NCBI GenBank assembly: GCA_013398295.1
Contig: VZSF01010415.1
Location: 62,001-126,000 of the forward strand
Length of the DNA stretch: 64,000 nucleotides
Source: Chionis minor
Taxonomy: Eukaryota > Chordata > Aves > Charadriiformes > Chionididae
Reading direction: 5' to 3'
Position numbers and translations under genes: made by a program. The notes beneath the pieces were generated by a model that worked only from the letters and a program-made list of their open reading frames with translations, was not told the origin of the DNA and did not search any database. Numbering within the stretch: position 1 is the stretch's first letter; each line of letters begins with the position of its first letter. Positions 46,920 through 59,500 of the stretch are shown here, in pieces.

Positions 46920-47408
46920 GTAGAATCACTTGGGTTGGAAGAGACCTTCAAGATCATCGAGTCCAACCATAAACCTATGCCAAAACCACCCCTAACCCAT
47001 GTCCCTCAGCACCACGTCTGCCCATCTTTTAAATACCTCCAGGGATGATAATTCTACCACTGCCCTGGGCAGCCTGTTCCAATGTTTGAGAACCCTTTTG
47101 GTGAAGAATTTTTTCCTAATATCCAACCTAAACCTCCCCTGGCACAACTTGAGGCCATTTCCTCTTGTCCTGTCGCTTGTTCCTTGGGAGAAGAGATTGA
47201 CCCCCACCTGGCTATAACCTCCTTTCAGGGAGTTGTAGAGAGTGAAAAGGTCTCCCCTCAACCTTCTCTTCTCCAGGCTGAACAATCCCAACTCCCTCAG
47301 CCGCTCCTCATAAGACTTGTTCGCCAGACCACTCACCAGCTCCGTTGCCCTTCTCTGGACACGCTTCCAGCACCTCAATGTCTCTCCCATACTGGGGTGC
47401 CCAAATAA
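46920..47408 (-). mobile_element. CR1 LINE, young 3' fragment
   Basis: On the - strand it carries the C-terminal 123 residues of CR1 ORF2 (from [10 protein letters not shown] to VVLRDMG) without a stop, then a 3' UTR ending TTCCAACCCAAGTGATTCTA. One extra base just upstream of RVQRR, compared with the copy at 50168-50957, shifts the frame. It is 5'-truncated at about 47408. It differs from that copy by only four residues over 123, so both are recent. Confidence 0.96.
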
Positions 47409-48339
47409 TAACGCAAATCTTCTACTGTAACCTCTACTTTAAACCATCATCCGTATCACACTCCCATGATTCATATTGCATTAGAGGAATAGCGTATCAG
47501 GTTTGAGGTTTTGCTTTATTTTTTTGTGTGTGAGATTGGTGACCGCCACTACGAGGAATGTCCTGAGCAAGCCTTTTCCGTTGTTGCAGGAGAGGAGGAT
47601 GGGGAAGTTCCTCTAACAGGGATACAGGATGGAAGGCATTTGGCTGTTCAGATTTCACAAGCCCCATGTCGCAGATATGAAGAAATTCTGGGAGCTGGGA
47701 GGCAGTTCCTGCAGTGCTGATAGGGCGGCTTAGTTGCTCAAACACTGTTTAGTGTGACTTGGGGCCACTGGACGTGTTTGTTGCCATGGGTGGGATGCAC
47801 AGAAGAGCTGCATGACCACCCAGCAGTCCCAGGGCTCGTCTGAGGCGTAGCCGCGATGACGTATGTGGAAGTGAAGATAGGCAGCTCTAAACCCAAATGG
47901 GCAAGTCATTTACGGTGCGGATGTGGAATTATGTAGCTAAAGCTCAGTACCGAGGTATGCCCAGAGGCCAGGTCCTGCCTCCTTGCTGTTTCCAACACCC
48001 CCTGGTGTCAGCGGAGAGTCCAGGTGTGCTGAGGAGGCCAGATTAGGCCTGCGAACCCTCTCCTTCATCGCTTGTGTTAAGAGACCCCTCGCAGCTAAAC
48101 CCACTTTGCAGTAACTGTGGGTTGCGTGCTGCAAAACGGTTCCTTACCCTGTGCTCTTGGTAGTGAAATAACCAAGTATCGCGTCGGTCCCAGTTCGTAC
48201 TCTGAACATCTCTTTCTCATTCTAATGCTGTCAGACCAATATTCATACCCACTTAAGCTCTCTCTAATTTTTGAGGCGACTTCAGCTTGCTAAATCCATT
48301 GAGTTTAGTCAGTGTGGCAGAAAAGGCAGGAGGCTGCAC
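47409..48339 (+). other. SHLD1 intron segment with a possible alternative terminal exon
   Basis: Single-copy DNA between two CR1 fragments. Within it, TTCCGTTGTTGCAG ending at 47589 is a good acceptor. The following frame is in phase with the SHLD1 coding exon for 43 codons to a TGA at 47718-47720. The encoded peptide does not resemble the rest of human SHLD1. Confidence 0.3.
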
Positions 48340-48719
48340 TGGAATTGTTCAGCCTGGAGAAAAGGAGGCTGAGGGGAGACCTTCTTGCTCTCTACAGCTC
48401 CCTGAAAGGAGGGTGTAGCCAGGTGGGGGTCAGGTTCTTCTCCCAAGGAACAAACGATAGGACAAGAGGAAACGGCCTCAAGTTGTGCCGGGGAGGTTTA
48501 GGATGGATATTAAGAAAAATTTCTTCACTGAAAGAGCTCTCAAGCATTGGAACAGGCTGCCCAGGGAGGTGGCGGAATCGCCATCCCTGGAGGTATTTAA
48601 CAGACATGTAGACATGGTGCTGAGGGACATGGGCTAGGGGTGGTTTTGGCATAGGTTTATGGTTGGACTCGATGATCTTGAAGGTCTCTTCCAACCAAGA
48701 TGATTCTATGTTTCTGTGG
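48340..48719 (+). mobile_element. CR1 LINE, 3' fragment
   Basis: Contains the ORF2 end (GGAATTGTTCAGCCTGGAGA, then the GTGGGGGTCAGGTTCTTCTC region) and a 3' UTR ending GATTCTATGTTTCTGTG. It belongs to the same group as the copies at 46920-47408 and 50168-50957 but is more diverged, with a frameshift near the end of ORF2. Confidence 0.95.
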
Positions 48720-50167
48720 TTTTAAAAACAGTCTGCCCACATGGGTGAAACATTCTTGGATGAGCAAGGGTTCTGTCAAGGGTATCTTGGGAAAGGAAGC
48801 TCCTCTCCTTGTTCCCTTCCTCATGAAATGTTGTAAACTGCTCCCGTGAGGCAGGGTAAATTAGGAGAGCGGGGGTGGCTATAGCTTGCAGCCCACGGTA
48901 TGGGGCACAGGAGGTCGTGTCCTGGGGCTTGGGCAGGATGGAGAATGAATCTTCTCATCAAACTCGAAAAATTTTTATTAGGGTTGAGGATCTCCCTTTG
49001 CATTTGCAAAAGGCCATTAGGTCTCTGGGAATGTGACAGCTTCGTTAGGAAAAGAGCGGACTGACAGGACAGGCTGTGTTTTCTGACATCTGTCGCACGG
49101 ACTGGATTGAGACTGACTAAAATATCGTGCCGTCCCAGCCTCAGGCGTCGGAAATGGCTATGGAAGTATTCCTAGTGCCTGAGTCACTCATAATAGGTCT
49201 TATTAGTCTAGAGAGGCTCCAATCCCTTTTAATAGCAGAAGATAGCACCATTAGGCATGAAAACAAGGCCTTAGGAAAGCAGGCTTCTCTAGGTGCAGAA
49301 CCAGTAGTCCTGTGGGAATACTACTAAATGTCTAAGTTATGTGTAAATGACTGGTTTTATGGTATGTGCAGGAGTGAGGGTTCTGCTCTCGCAACAAACA
49401 TGCATACTTTTAGCTTACTGTCATAGGGATTTCAAGTGTTTGAGCAGTAATAGGCTGAGAAAATTAAATTGGATTGGTATGCTTCCTTTTGTTTTACCCC
49501 ATACTGGAAGAGAATAATCAAAAATAATCAGGTTTTGTAGTGTTTCTAATGTGTATCACCCGATAGCACAATGCTGCAGCAACACTTCACTGGTTCCTCT
49601 AGATTAAGACAAGTTGCCGGTAAAAGTTCTTACTTGGCAGCACTCAGGTATGTGTGGAGAAAAGCCTTAAGTTATTTGGATTAATATTTGAAAGGAAGTT
49701 AGTAAAGGTTGTTTACAATGAAATAAATCACGGGCAATGTTCCCTTTTCTTGTGGGGCACTGAACCAGAGCATACCAGAGACGGTGGAAATGTAGTCTTT
49801 GCCTGGAAAAAATTACAGCCTAAAAAAAGGGTTAGAGAATAGACTGTGGATATGGTGCAGGCAGGGTCCTGGGCTCTGACAGAGCTGGGTTTGCCGGTAC
49901 CGCGCTGCAGCGGTGCTGCCAAGCTTGGAGCCAGCGTTTGGGAGCTCAGCCGTGGTACCCATGCTTGGGAGACCACCTCTCTGAAACGTAGGCAGAGCTC
50001 AGCCCCGTCTGCCTGTGTGGTCGTCCCCTGGGGTTAGCGACCGTGGGGGAATGGGTCTCTTTGTTTGGGAAGTAGCTTCTCCCTTGTCCTGTAGCTCAGT
50101 TGTCCTGTAGCTTTCTCTTTGTAAGGAAAAGTCGTTAAAAAGCTGTGTCCTTTAGGAGAATGGATGG
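48720..50167 (+). other. SHLD1 intron segment, nothing recognised
   Basis: Single-copy DNA between CR1 fragments; I see no exon, RNA gene or other repeat. Confidence 0.55.
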
Positions 50168-50957
50168 GAGGCCAATGAGATGAGGTTTAACAAGGCCAAG
50201 TGCTGGGTCCTGCACTTTGGTCACAACAACCCCAGGCAGCGCCACAGGCTTGGGGAGGAGCGGCTGGAAACTGCCTGGCGGAAAAAGATCTGGGGGTCCT
50301 GGTGGACAGTCGGCTGAACATGAGCCAGCGTGTGCCCAGGTGGCCAGGAAGGCCAATGGCATCTCGGCCTGTATCAGGAATAGCGTGGCCAGCAGGAGCA
50401 GGGCAGTGATTGTGCCCCTGTACTCAGCACTGGTGAGGCTGCAGCTCGAGTGCTGTGTTCAGTTTTGGGTACCGCAGTACGGGAGAGACATGGAGGTGCT
50501 GGAGCGTGTCCAGAGAAGGGCAACGGAGCTGGTGAGGGGTCTGGAGAACAAGTCTTATGAGGAGCGGCTGAGGGAGTTGGGATTGTTTAGCCTGGAGAAG
50601 AGAAGGTTGAGGGGAGACCTTTTCACTCTCTACAACTCCCTGAAAGGAGGTCATAGCCAGGTGGGGGTCAATCTCTTCTCCCAAGGAACAAGCAATAGGA
50701 CAAGAGGAAATGGCCTCAAGTTGTGCCAGGGGAGGTTTAGGTTGGATATTAGGAAAAAATTCTTCACCAAAAGGGTTCTCAAACATTGGAACAGGCTGCC
50801 CAGGGCAGTGGTAGAATTATCATCCCTGGAGGTATTTAAAAGATGGGCAGACGTGGTGCTGAGGGACATGGGTTAGGGGTGGTTTTGGCATAGGTTTATG
50901 GTTGGACTCGATGATCTTGAAGGTCTCTTCCAACCCAAGTGATTCTATGATTCTGTG
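50168..50957 (+). mobile_element. CR1 LINE, longest and best-preserved copy
   Basis: About 790 bp. It starts within ORF2 (GGCCAATGAGATGAGGTTTA). Frames are broken up to about 50340, then the frame is open from [11 protein letters not shown] to the normal ORF2 end VVLRDMG at 50876, so the last 170 or so residues are intact. The 3' UTR follows (TTGGACTCGATGATCTTGAA) with the tail GTGATTCTATGATTCTGTG. The reverse-transcriptase and endonuclease parts are absent, so it cannot move by itself. Confidence 0.97.
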
Positions 50958-53527
50958 ACAAGGTCACCCAGTGGAAGGGGAAGATACAGGGAAAATGCAG
51001 CCTCACAGGAACAGAGAAAATAGAGGAAGGATGACAGTAAGAGAGGAAGGGTGATGCTGGAGAGACTGGGTGGAGCAGGAAGATGGGGTGGGTGAAGAGC
51101 CTGTGTGTATCTAAAAACTGGCTAGCTTTTTAAAAATAATTAAATAATAAAAGCCCGTTTAGTGGGTAGAGGTGTTCAACCTTTAGTTGACTCACCAAAA
51201 GCTCTACTTCTCTTCCTGCAATTTGTTTCAGGTTTGCGCCCAGGCTTACCTTTGGTTATTTTCCATGGACTGCCCTGACCTCTCTAATGCAGGCAGAGTC
51301 CCAGGCTGTCCCTGACTGTGCTTCTTATTCCTGCTCCGTCCTTAGTGCTGGTACTCAGGAGGGCACATGAGGAGTCAGCTCAGGGAATTGGCTGGGCAGC
51401 CAAATATCCACGTGGATATTTGTGTGGAGGAGATGGGGACAGCTGTTCTTTCTGGCAGCAACATAAGCACACACCAAGGAGCAGCGGTCTGTGATGTGGC
51501 CTTTTGTACAGGGTTACAGTCTTTCCAGAGTGGTGGCTTCTGGAAAAAGCGATGTTGGAGCATTTATTGCTTTTCCCATGCAGGGAGCTAGGCTGTAGGT
51601 TCCTTTTGATCAAATCATGGGGTTTTTCAGGCTTCCTTCAAGAATACTCTGTTTGGAACAAGTAGGGAGGGCTTGGGGGAAAATGGAGAAGAACCATCTC
51701 ACTGGAGCCTCGCTGGCTCCAGGCAAATCAGCGAGTCTGGGCCATGGTAGTGCTGCCGCAATTGCTGCTCAAATCAAGAGGACACCTGATTGCAAGATTA
51801 TCCCAGTTTAAAAATAAAATCCATCATGATTTTTGGACCGTTCGGGTTGCGTCCCAGGTCTTCAATCAACCAAGCACATGTGTTAGACAAAGCAGAGATT
51901 TCCAACCTGTTAACACAGCTGTCCGTTCTGGAGGTGGTTGGGATTTCTCTGGAAAAAAATGCTACACTTGCCCACTGAATTTACATGCTTAGTTTTGCAG
52001 TGGGTTGTTATATCTTTTATTAGCAACAGAGGAGTCACATTAGTGTTTGTGCATGTGTTCTGACTTGTCCTGAAATGCTCTCTCCTGTTTACCGTGTCTG
52101 CTTGCCTGTCAAAAGTTGCTTAATCTCTTTTGCAGAAGTGGGTTGTGTTTACTGCAGAAGTCTGGCATGGTTTGCGCTCTTTCTGCATGGGAGTTGTGTA
52201 CAAGCACTGACGTAGAAGCTGAAAATGAAAGGAGCAGGCTGTGCTTGCCATGTCAGCAGTAACCTTTCAGCGCTGGGACTTGATGGGCGCTTGGAGAGTC
52301 AGTTCAACCCCGAACTCGGTGTGTTCGTTCATTACTTGGTATAGAAATTATCGCTTGGCCATCGGAGCTACCACTGCTACCAAAATCGCAGAATTTTCAA
52401 AATTGCTATTTGTCTGGCCATGCTGAAGACAACCTGACGGCTAAGGACTTTTATATATATTCCCACTTATGAGGTCTAATGTTAAGTTTGTAAATCCAAA
52501 CCATGCATGGTATCGTAAATCGCTTTCAGACTGAGCCAAAGCTCAGCTAAGAAGGACTTATACTTGCACTCCTGGTATAAATACCGAAACTTCTGATAGT
52601 CTCCCTTTACTGAAAAGATACAGATTGCCCAAAGAAAATTTTACTCTCTGGCTTGATGTGGAGACAAAGGGGATGGTGCTGTGCAAAGGTGGTTTGTGCT
52701 ATTATGAAGAGTCTCCTTTGACTGCAGGAAGTTAACATGCTCTCCCACTTCCAAACCTTCTCTGCTTTGCACTGGGATTCCAAACACCATCGAAATTAAT
52801 GGGGTTTTTTTAGGCAGACGTGTGCACGTAACTACCTTGGCCTTGCTGAAGATCATGTGCCCTATTTTGAGAAGTATGGGGTATTTAATTGGTTTTGTTT
52901 TGTTTCCTGCTGCCCTCTAGTGAGCAAGGGTGCCCGTTTCTGAGGCTACCAACCGTGCCTGCTTGGCACTTAAGAGGGCTAGTGGTTTATTTTTCGCTTC
53001 AGCTGGTGGCCAGGTTGTAAATCTCTGTATTGAGCTCAGTCCTATGTCAGTTTACTGCTGTTGAGGAATGATGCTAAGCAATGTGGGATGCGGGAATGAT
53101 GTGGGAATACTTCTCAGGAGTGTTGGCTGCAGGTGGGTTAATCCATAGATCTTGGCATAAGGTGGCTGATGTTGCCTGTTGGTGAAATACTTGGTTTTGT
53201 CTGGGAATAACCTTCCTACTGTTGTCTCTCACAATTAACAGCCGTGCTGAGATCTGATTTTTGTTATGTAAATGAAGAGTCTTTAAACCTTGGTTATATT
53301 AGGCTTTTCTAGGGTGGAACTGTCATTCTTTTTTTTTTTAGCCTTTCCAAAAGTTCTGTTTTTAGCAACTTTCTCTTTTATCCCTGATAGTGGTATAAAC
53401 ATCCCATTATTTGTCAAGGCGGGTGATTTGTTTAGCTTGCCAAAAGTAAAGAAGCACTTATTTTCAAGAGGATGTGTTGTTTGTTTTGGGGTTTTTTTAG
53501 TGATGATTTCTAACCAAGTAGGCGGGG
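50958..53527 (+). other. SHLD1 intron segment, nothing recognised
   Basis: Single-copy DNA with no convincing exon or repeat. Confidence 0.55.
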
Positions 53528-53580
53528 GGGGGTTGGACTAGGAGATCTCCAGATGTCCCTTCCAACCCCTGTGATTCTGT
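53528..53580 (+). mobile_element. CR1 LINE, 3' terminal scrap
   Basis: The block GGGTTGGACTAGGAGATCTC, then CCTTCCAACCCCTGTGATTC, is the final 50 or so bases of a CR1 3' UTR. Confidence 0.85.
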
Positions 53581-56500
53581 AACCAAGTGCACTCTGAAAT
53601 ATGATCAAAATACTAGATTTTCTTTAATACTGTAGTCTTTTCAAAAGGAAAAAATAGAAAGGTGAAATATTTCAAATCCTAATAATTTTGTATATAAACT
53701 TGAAGGTTAATGATCCAGTGGGGCAGCTGCTCAGTTGACTTGAAGTTAAGCAGCTCCACTGAAGTCACGGGCAGGCCCTGGGGTCAGGTGACTACGTGGC
53801 TCCGATGACTTTGGCAGCGTCTCTTTGTGGCCCAGTTGTGTTGAATATTGAAAAAGCTGTGAAGCGGAACTCATGCTACCTTACATAAAAGGAATAGAGT
53901 GAAAGCGTGTGACACAAAAGACAAAGCACTCGGCACCACCGAGTCGCTGAAGGTCTTACATCTTTTGTAAATTAATTTTTCAGCAATGTGTTACATAAAG
54001 CATCCGGCCAAAAATAAATACTGGAAGAGAAAAAGAAAGTGCTTTATCCTTCACAGTCTGAGGAAGAAAAATAATCCCGTTTTAAGGAGAATTAGAGCAC
54101 TATGCTTATATCAGTAAGGAAAAAAACTGAGGCATGTGACTTGCCTTTTAGAATTTAATGCTTCAGGATACCTCGATGTTCTGCAGAAACGAACAGTTTG
54201 TATTAAACCATTAATAATGAGAAATCAAGTCCAGAAGAAATGCTCTTCAGTAACAAAGACAAGGAGTTGCGCGTCTGTTCTGAAGTTGTTGGTTCCAATT
54301 CCGCGGTTCTGTGCGCAATGGAGAGCTTGGGAGTTTGGCTCTCGGGAGTGCTGTAGTCCAAGGCTTCATATTGACTTGTTTGGAGTTGCATCTTCTGCTC
54401 AGAGTGAGTTGTTTTCTGCTACCTGTTTAATCTTTTTTCCCCAGAAAAAGAAGATTTGAGAGGTTTGCTCTCATTAGGCACACAGTTTTAGCTGTATCAA
54501 CCCATCGAATTTCTGAGCCTTTTAGCATGGAAACATGCGTAACACATGTTCTGCGTGTTATCCCTGAATTGTTTAAAAGTGCTGGCACAATACAGAACTT
54601 GAAATTTATATATTGAAGGTGACTTTGAGGGACCATCACTGTTGTTCCCTTTCATTCATTGTTCTTAATTGAGCATATAGGCTAATTAAACCCCTGCCAG
54701 CCTCTAGAGGCAGAAACTGCATGGGGTGATTTCCAATTGGGGATGCTCCCATCAAACTTTGAACAGTGAAGTGGTTTCTAAATGTTCTAAGGTTCTAAAT
54801 GTTTCTAAGTGGTTGTAAATGTTGGTGGGAGTTTTGTGTCCTCCCTAAAGCTGGCAGTTGCCTGTCAAATTTGTAACCGGACGCTGTAGCTGCTACTGAG
54901 AACTACTACGTGATTGCTGTAGATCCGAGAGCTGGTGGTTCATCAGCATGGTGGCTTTAGGAGTGGGCCAGACCTGTGACAAATTGCTATTTCTTAATGA
55001 GCCACCTTTTGTTAATAAGTGCAACAGACTAAGTATCTGTGGAAGGTAAAAGGGGGGAGGTACTGGTTTGGGGGTTCTTTTTAGTGATATATGAATGCAC
55101 GTGTTTGTGGTGCTGGATGTAGAGCTTCTCCAGCTCTAATGAGCATGACAGAGGTGAAGTTTTTGTTGCTGGTACTGAACAGTGAGTTTCACAGGTAGGG
55201 GTTGATGCAAAACTCCCTGCTGATGCCACCTAGTACTGGTTTGGGTCTGCAGAGCACAACCCTGCAGAGAGCTGGGTGACTCCCTGACTGTCCAGGGAGT
55301 TGGATGCTCAGCTCCCTGCAGGACTGAAAACTTCCTGTGCGTTGCATTGATATGTTTCTTCAAGCTAGCAAAACATAGCTGCTTTGCAGTATTTATGAGT
55401 TCTGATGGGGAAAAGGGAGAAGTCTAGTGGCTGAAGATGTGCGTGCTTTATAATTTGCCCGTTTCTTACCCAGGAAGTAGTTCCGGTGAAAAATAATAGC
55501 AAAGAAGTGATTATATCTGTGATCTGAGCCGGAGTGCCAGAGCTGGTCTTTTTCTTTTCCTTGAAATCACCCTTCTGCAAAGATGTTGCTACGTATTTAA
55601 AGGGTGATGATGTACCTAGGACTTCTGTATTAGGTAATGAGTTGAGGCAAACAAGTAACACCACACACTCAAGACCGAATGTGTTTGTTCAAAGCCAAAT
55701 TCACCTCTCATCCCACCTTCTTACAGTCCTTTTCTTGCCAAATGGGTCACGCTGACGGCTGCTGGTCTGCTCTGTGACCTTGGGCATGGCTCTTCACTGC
55801 CGTGGCCGCGGTTCCTTGTACCTGTGGGCTCTGCATGTCTCGCTCGCATGGCTGAGGAGCTCCACGGGGCAGTGACCGTGCTGTACTCCATAGAGGAGAC
55901 TGGAGTCTCCAGCTGCCTTCTGGGATAACAGCCCAGCAGCACCTTGTACCTCTCAGACCCAGGTACAAAGAACTTGTTTTAAACTTTTGAAGGAAGTTTA
56001 TTTAGTCCTTGTTTGGTCAGAGAAGGTGAAACAAGGTTCAGAGTAAGGAACAGTAAATACTCCCAATGGAACCATTAAGCCATGAATTGGAGAACACATT
56101 TGTCCAGTTCGCCACTGAGAACAAGACGTGTTTCTGAGGTAACCCATAACTCTTTAGGTTATTTTTCCATTTTGAATATAAAGTCCGTATGTTGTGAAGA
56201 TGTTGCAGAGGTGCTGTGGTGCTCTATGTGACCTAGAGCCTGGACACTGAGTTGCCAAATGTGCTTTAATGTAGCAAGGCTGCTGCATCCCTTACGTTGA
56301 TAAAAGATCTTTAGAGAGATTTTTGTGTTCCTGCATGCAAAAATGTGTGGCGGTTTTTTTTGTTTGGTTTTTTTTTTTTTTTGAGATACCATTCACTTTG
56401 TGGAGATTTCTCTTACATGCTTCAAACATTTACAGATACTGAGCCACCTGGCCAGGAGACATGAGGTGTCAGAGTCTGATTGACAAGGCCTCACATGAAT

Positions 56501-59500
56501 GAACTTTGGATTTAAGCGGGTTTGTCAGTTCTACAGCAGGAAGCATCTCCAAAGGAAAAAGTACAGGACAGGGTAGCATGAGAATGCCTGAAGTGGGTCA
56601 GAGTGGAGATTGCTTGAGTGGTAACTTGTCTTCAGGAGCAGGTAACGGTGATATTTAAGAGCAGTACAAACAGAAGTGATCCCATCCCTGCAAATCTTCA
56701 GCTTCCAGGACTTCTGGTTTAGGCGCCACAGATGGCATATCACTTTGTTGCTAACTCCTGATGAATGATCCTTCCAGGAATTTGTCTAACTGCTTTTGGA
56801 CCTCTCCATCTCACTCGGTGTGGGAGTGGTACTGTGGGGAACCACTGGATTTGTTTGGCATCTTCTGCTTCCTTTGATCCCCTGAATCTCCTGAGTTCCT
56901 GCAGGCTAAGAAATAGTGTATGGTCACTGCTGTTTCTTTCTCCAAACCATTTGCGGTCTTACAGACATCTTAGACATTCTCCCTGTTGTATTTTTCCAGG
57001 CCGAAGAAACCTGGTGTCTTTTATTTTTATCTCAAAGAAAAGCCATTCCATGGGCAGCTTTAGACTATCCTTCTGTGTGTCCCTTGTAGCTTGTCAGTGA
57101 TCTGTTAGAGATATGGGAACAAAAACTCTGCACTGTGCAATGTCTGTGACGTGGCTCAGAGCAGTCTGTCCTTGCTTTTAGTTCTTTTTGCATTTTTGCT
57201 AGATTTGGTACCTGTATGGAGGGAAGGGAAGTCTTTCCTTGTTGGGCACTGAACTATGCCTGGATTAGTACACTGGTCTCAAAAAGGGGCTCTCTTGAAA
57301 GGTCTCTTACTGCCTAGTAACAAAAGTCGAGGATCCCTGCAGGTAGGTCAAAGTTGTCTTTTGCTCTTTACCTGCTTCTTTTTGTTCGCTGCAGTCTGTT
57401 CACGTGCTTCTTCCCTTCCCTTGTAATATTCCTGGCTTTTGCACTTCCACTGCCTTGTCTCCTATTCCGTGCTAAGTTGTGGTGGGATTTTCCCCCCCCA
57501 CGTCTCCATTGTCCACATACAGCCACCTACCTGCTGTGGATTCTGGGTAACGCGGTCCTTTTCATCCCAAAAAGTATACCAACCTTTCAGTAGATGGTCC
57601 TCAAAACAGCAGGGAAATATTTGCTCTGACAGCCCTGTAATTAAAGACTAGAAGCCCTAAATGCTGTCCTCTTGTGCTGAGTCTTCAACATGGTCCCTAC
57701 ATCAACTATTGTTGCTGGACTTTTATTTCAGGAAACTTCATGGTTTTTATTGGCTGGACTTCCAAAACCCTGTTGGCACAGTTTTTAATAAAATGTTTGC
57801 TTTGCCTCTGCCTTTGATGTTTGCTGTGCTTGTAGTCCTTGTATTTTCTAAGGTGGTTTTCTGTTCCTTTCTGGTTATAAGGCTCAAGGGTTTGGCTTAG
57901 GCTTGAAATGGCAAAACTAAAATGTGAAGACAGTGTTTTAGTGATTTTTAAAAGGTCAGAAGACAGGCCTATGAATCAGGTTCAGGAAAATAAACGTGAT
58001 CCTACTTCAGTAGCCAGCGCAGGGATCTACTGGATGTCAAGTGAGGGGGGAGGAATCTGCATATCTGTATATAAAATGTCATGATAACAAACCATTTTTG
58101 GCGTTCATTTCAAAAAGGAGGCTGCACAAAAGCTCGTACCTTCTTTCAAGATATAGCTAATTGCATTATTACAACAAATGCATTTGTAGCTTTTCTTAAA
58201 GCTCCATCTACTGGAGATAACCGACTATGAATGCTTTACTCTGCACTGACGACAGCGGTTTGGCTGTTAGCTATAGAATACCATAAAACTCTAAGTGCAC
58301 ACACGGCACATACAAACAGTATGTATCTATTTTAAATCTCATTAATCTTCTACCAGTTGTCTGGTTGAGAGGGTCCCAGTTCAGTTGCTGGCAGTAAGAG
58401 CCGCTCTACCGGCGCACGCCCGTCCCGAAGCGGGACCTGTGGTAGGCAGGTCGAGCTGTGTCTGCCAGTGGGACTGGGGTCTTTTCATCTCGTCTTGCCC
58501 TGTGGCTGCGGTGTAAGAGTCCCTGTGGGCCATTTCTTCCTTATCTTTATCTAAACTGTCATTCCAACCCGGGCCTTTATTTGTCTCCTCATAGCTCTCA
58601 GCGTTTGTCCATAGCTGTGACCTAATCTAATTCAGACTGCAATAATGTCATTATGGCAATTGTTCCTAAGGTGGCTGCGAGGCAATTTTGTACATACTTA
58701 TGCCAATGCTGTTTCATCTTACCAAGCCATTTAGTGAGCGTTAGCTGCTTAAATAAGAAGGAATTAAATCCTGTAAATAAATGACAGAGAACGAGACTTT
58801 GTTCAGTTCCTTATGAATAATTTTCCATCCTCTGAAGTGCAGATATGGACTCTTTTGAGATGGAAAATTGTAGACTGGGAACAGAAACCATTCAAATAGG
58901 TATTTTACAGGGGAATGATAGACAAGTTTAAGCTCTATGAAGCCTGTACCTTTCAGCCATCATTTGTAACCCCCATGATGCCATTAAATATTATGGGGGC
59001 AAATAAGAATTTCTTAAAGTAGTACAAGACGACCTCAAGAATTCTTACTGACCAAGGTATAGACTGATATTGGACCAGGATAAGGATATCTTTGTGTAGC
59101 CACATTTGCTTTACTGGCTCTGTAAAGCCGCAAAATACAGCGCAGACATGGCTGAAAAGCTGATCCTTGCTTTGGGTTCCTCCTGCATGGGTGCTTCCTG
59201 GCGCTTCCACATTCCGTATCTATCTAGTATCTAGTGTGAAGTTTCTTCCTTGCTTGAAGCTTTCTTTTGTAGCCCTACCCAGCTTTTTCACAAACATTAG
59301 CTCTGTTCCTCACCCCTCGGAGTCATCAGTGGAAGTGGTTCTGTCTTGGAGCAACTGGATGCCAGATGTTGTCAGCCAGGTGATGCTGCTGGAGGGAGCA
59401 GAGTGAGTGTTTCCTGAAGTTCACAGTTCCCTGTAAAACAAAGGGCCACTCGAGATGACTGCCTTCACTACACCGAGCTCCCATCTGAAACAGATTTGTC

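Noticed and set aside
50217..50876. 219-codon open frame taken as a host gene
   Set aside because: From about residue 45 it is the C-terminal part of CR1 ORF2, and it ends at the CR1 stop and 3' UTR, so it is a mobile-element remnant.
53719..53768. Imperfect inverted repeat around CAGCTGCTCAG and GCAGCTCCACTG, considered as an RNA hairpin
   Set aside because: Pairing is short and mismatched; a very old repeat remnant is a simpler reading, and neither can be shown.
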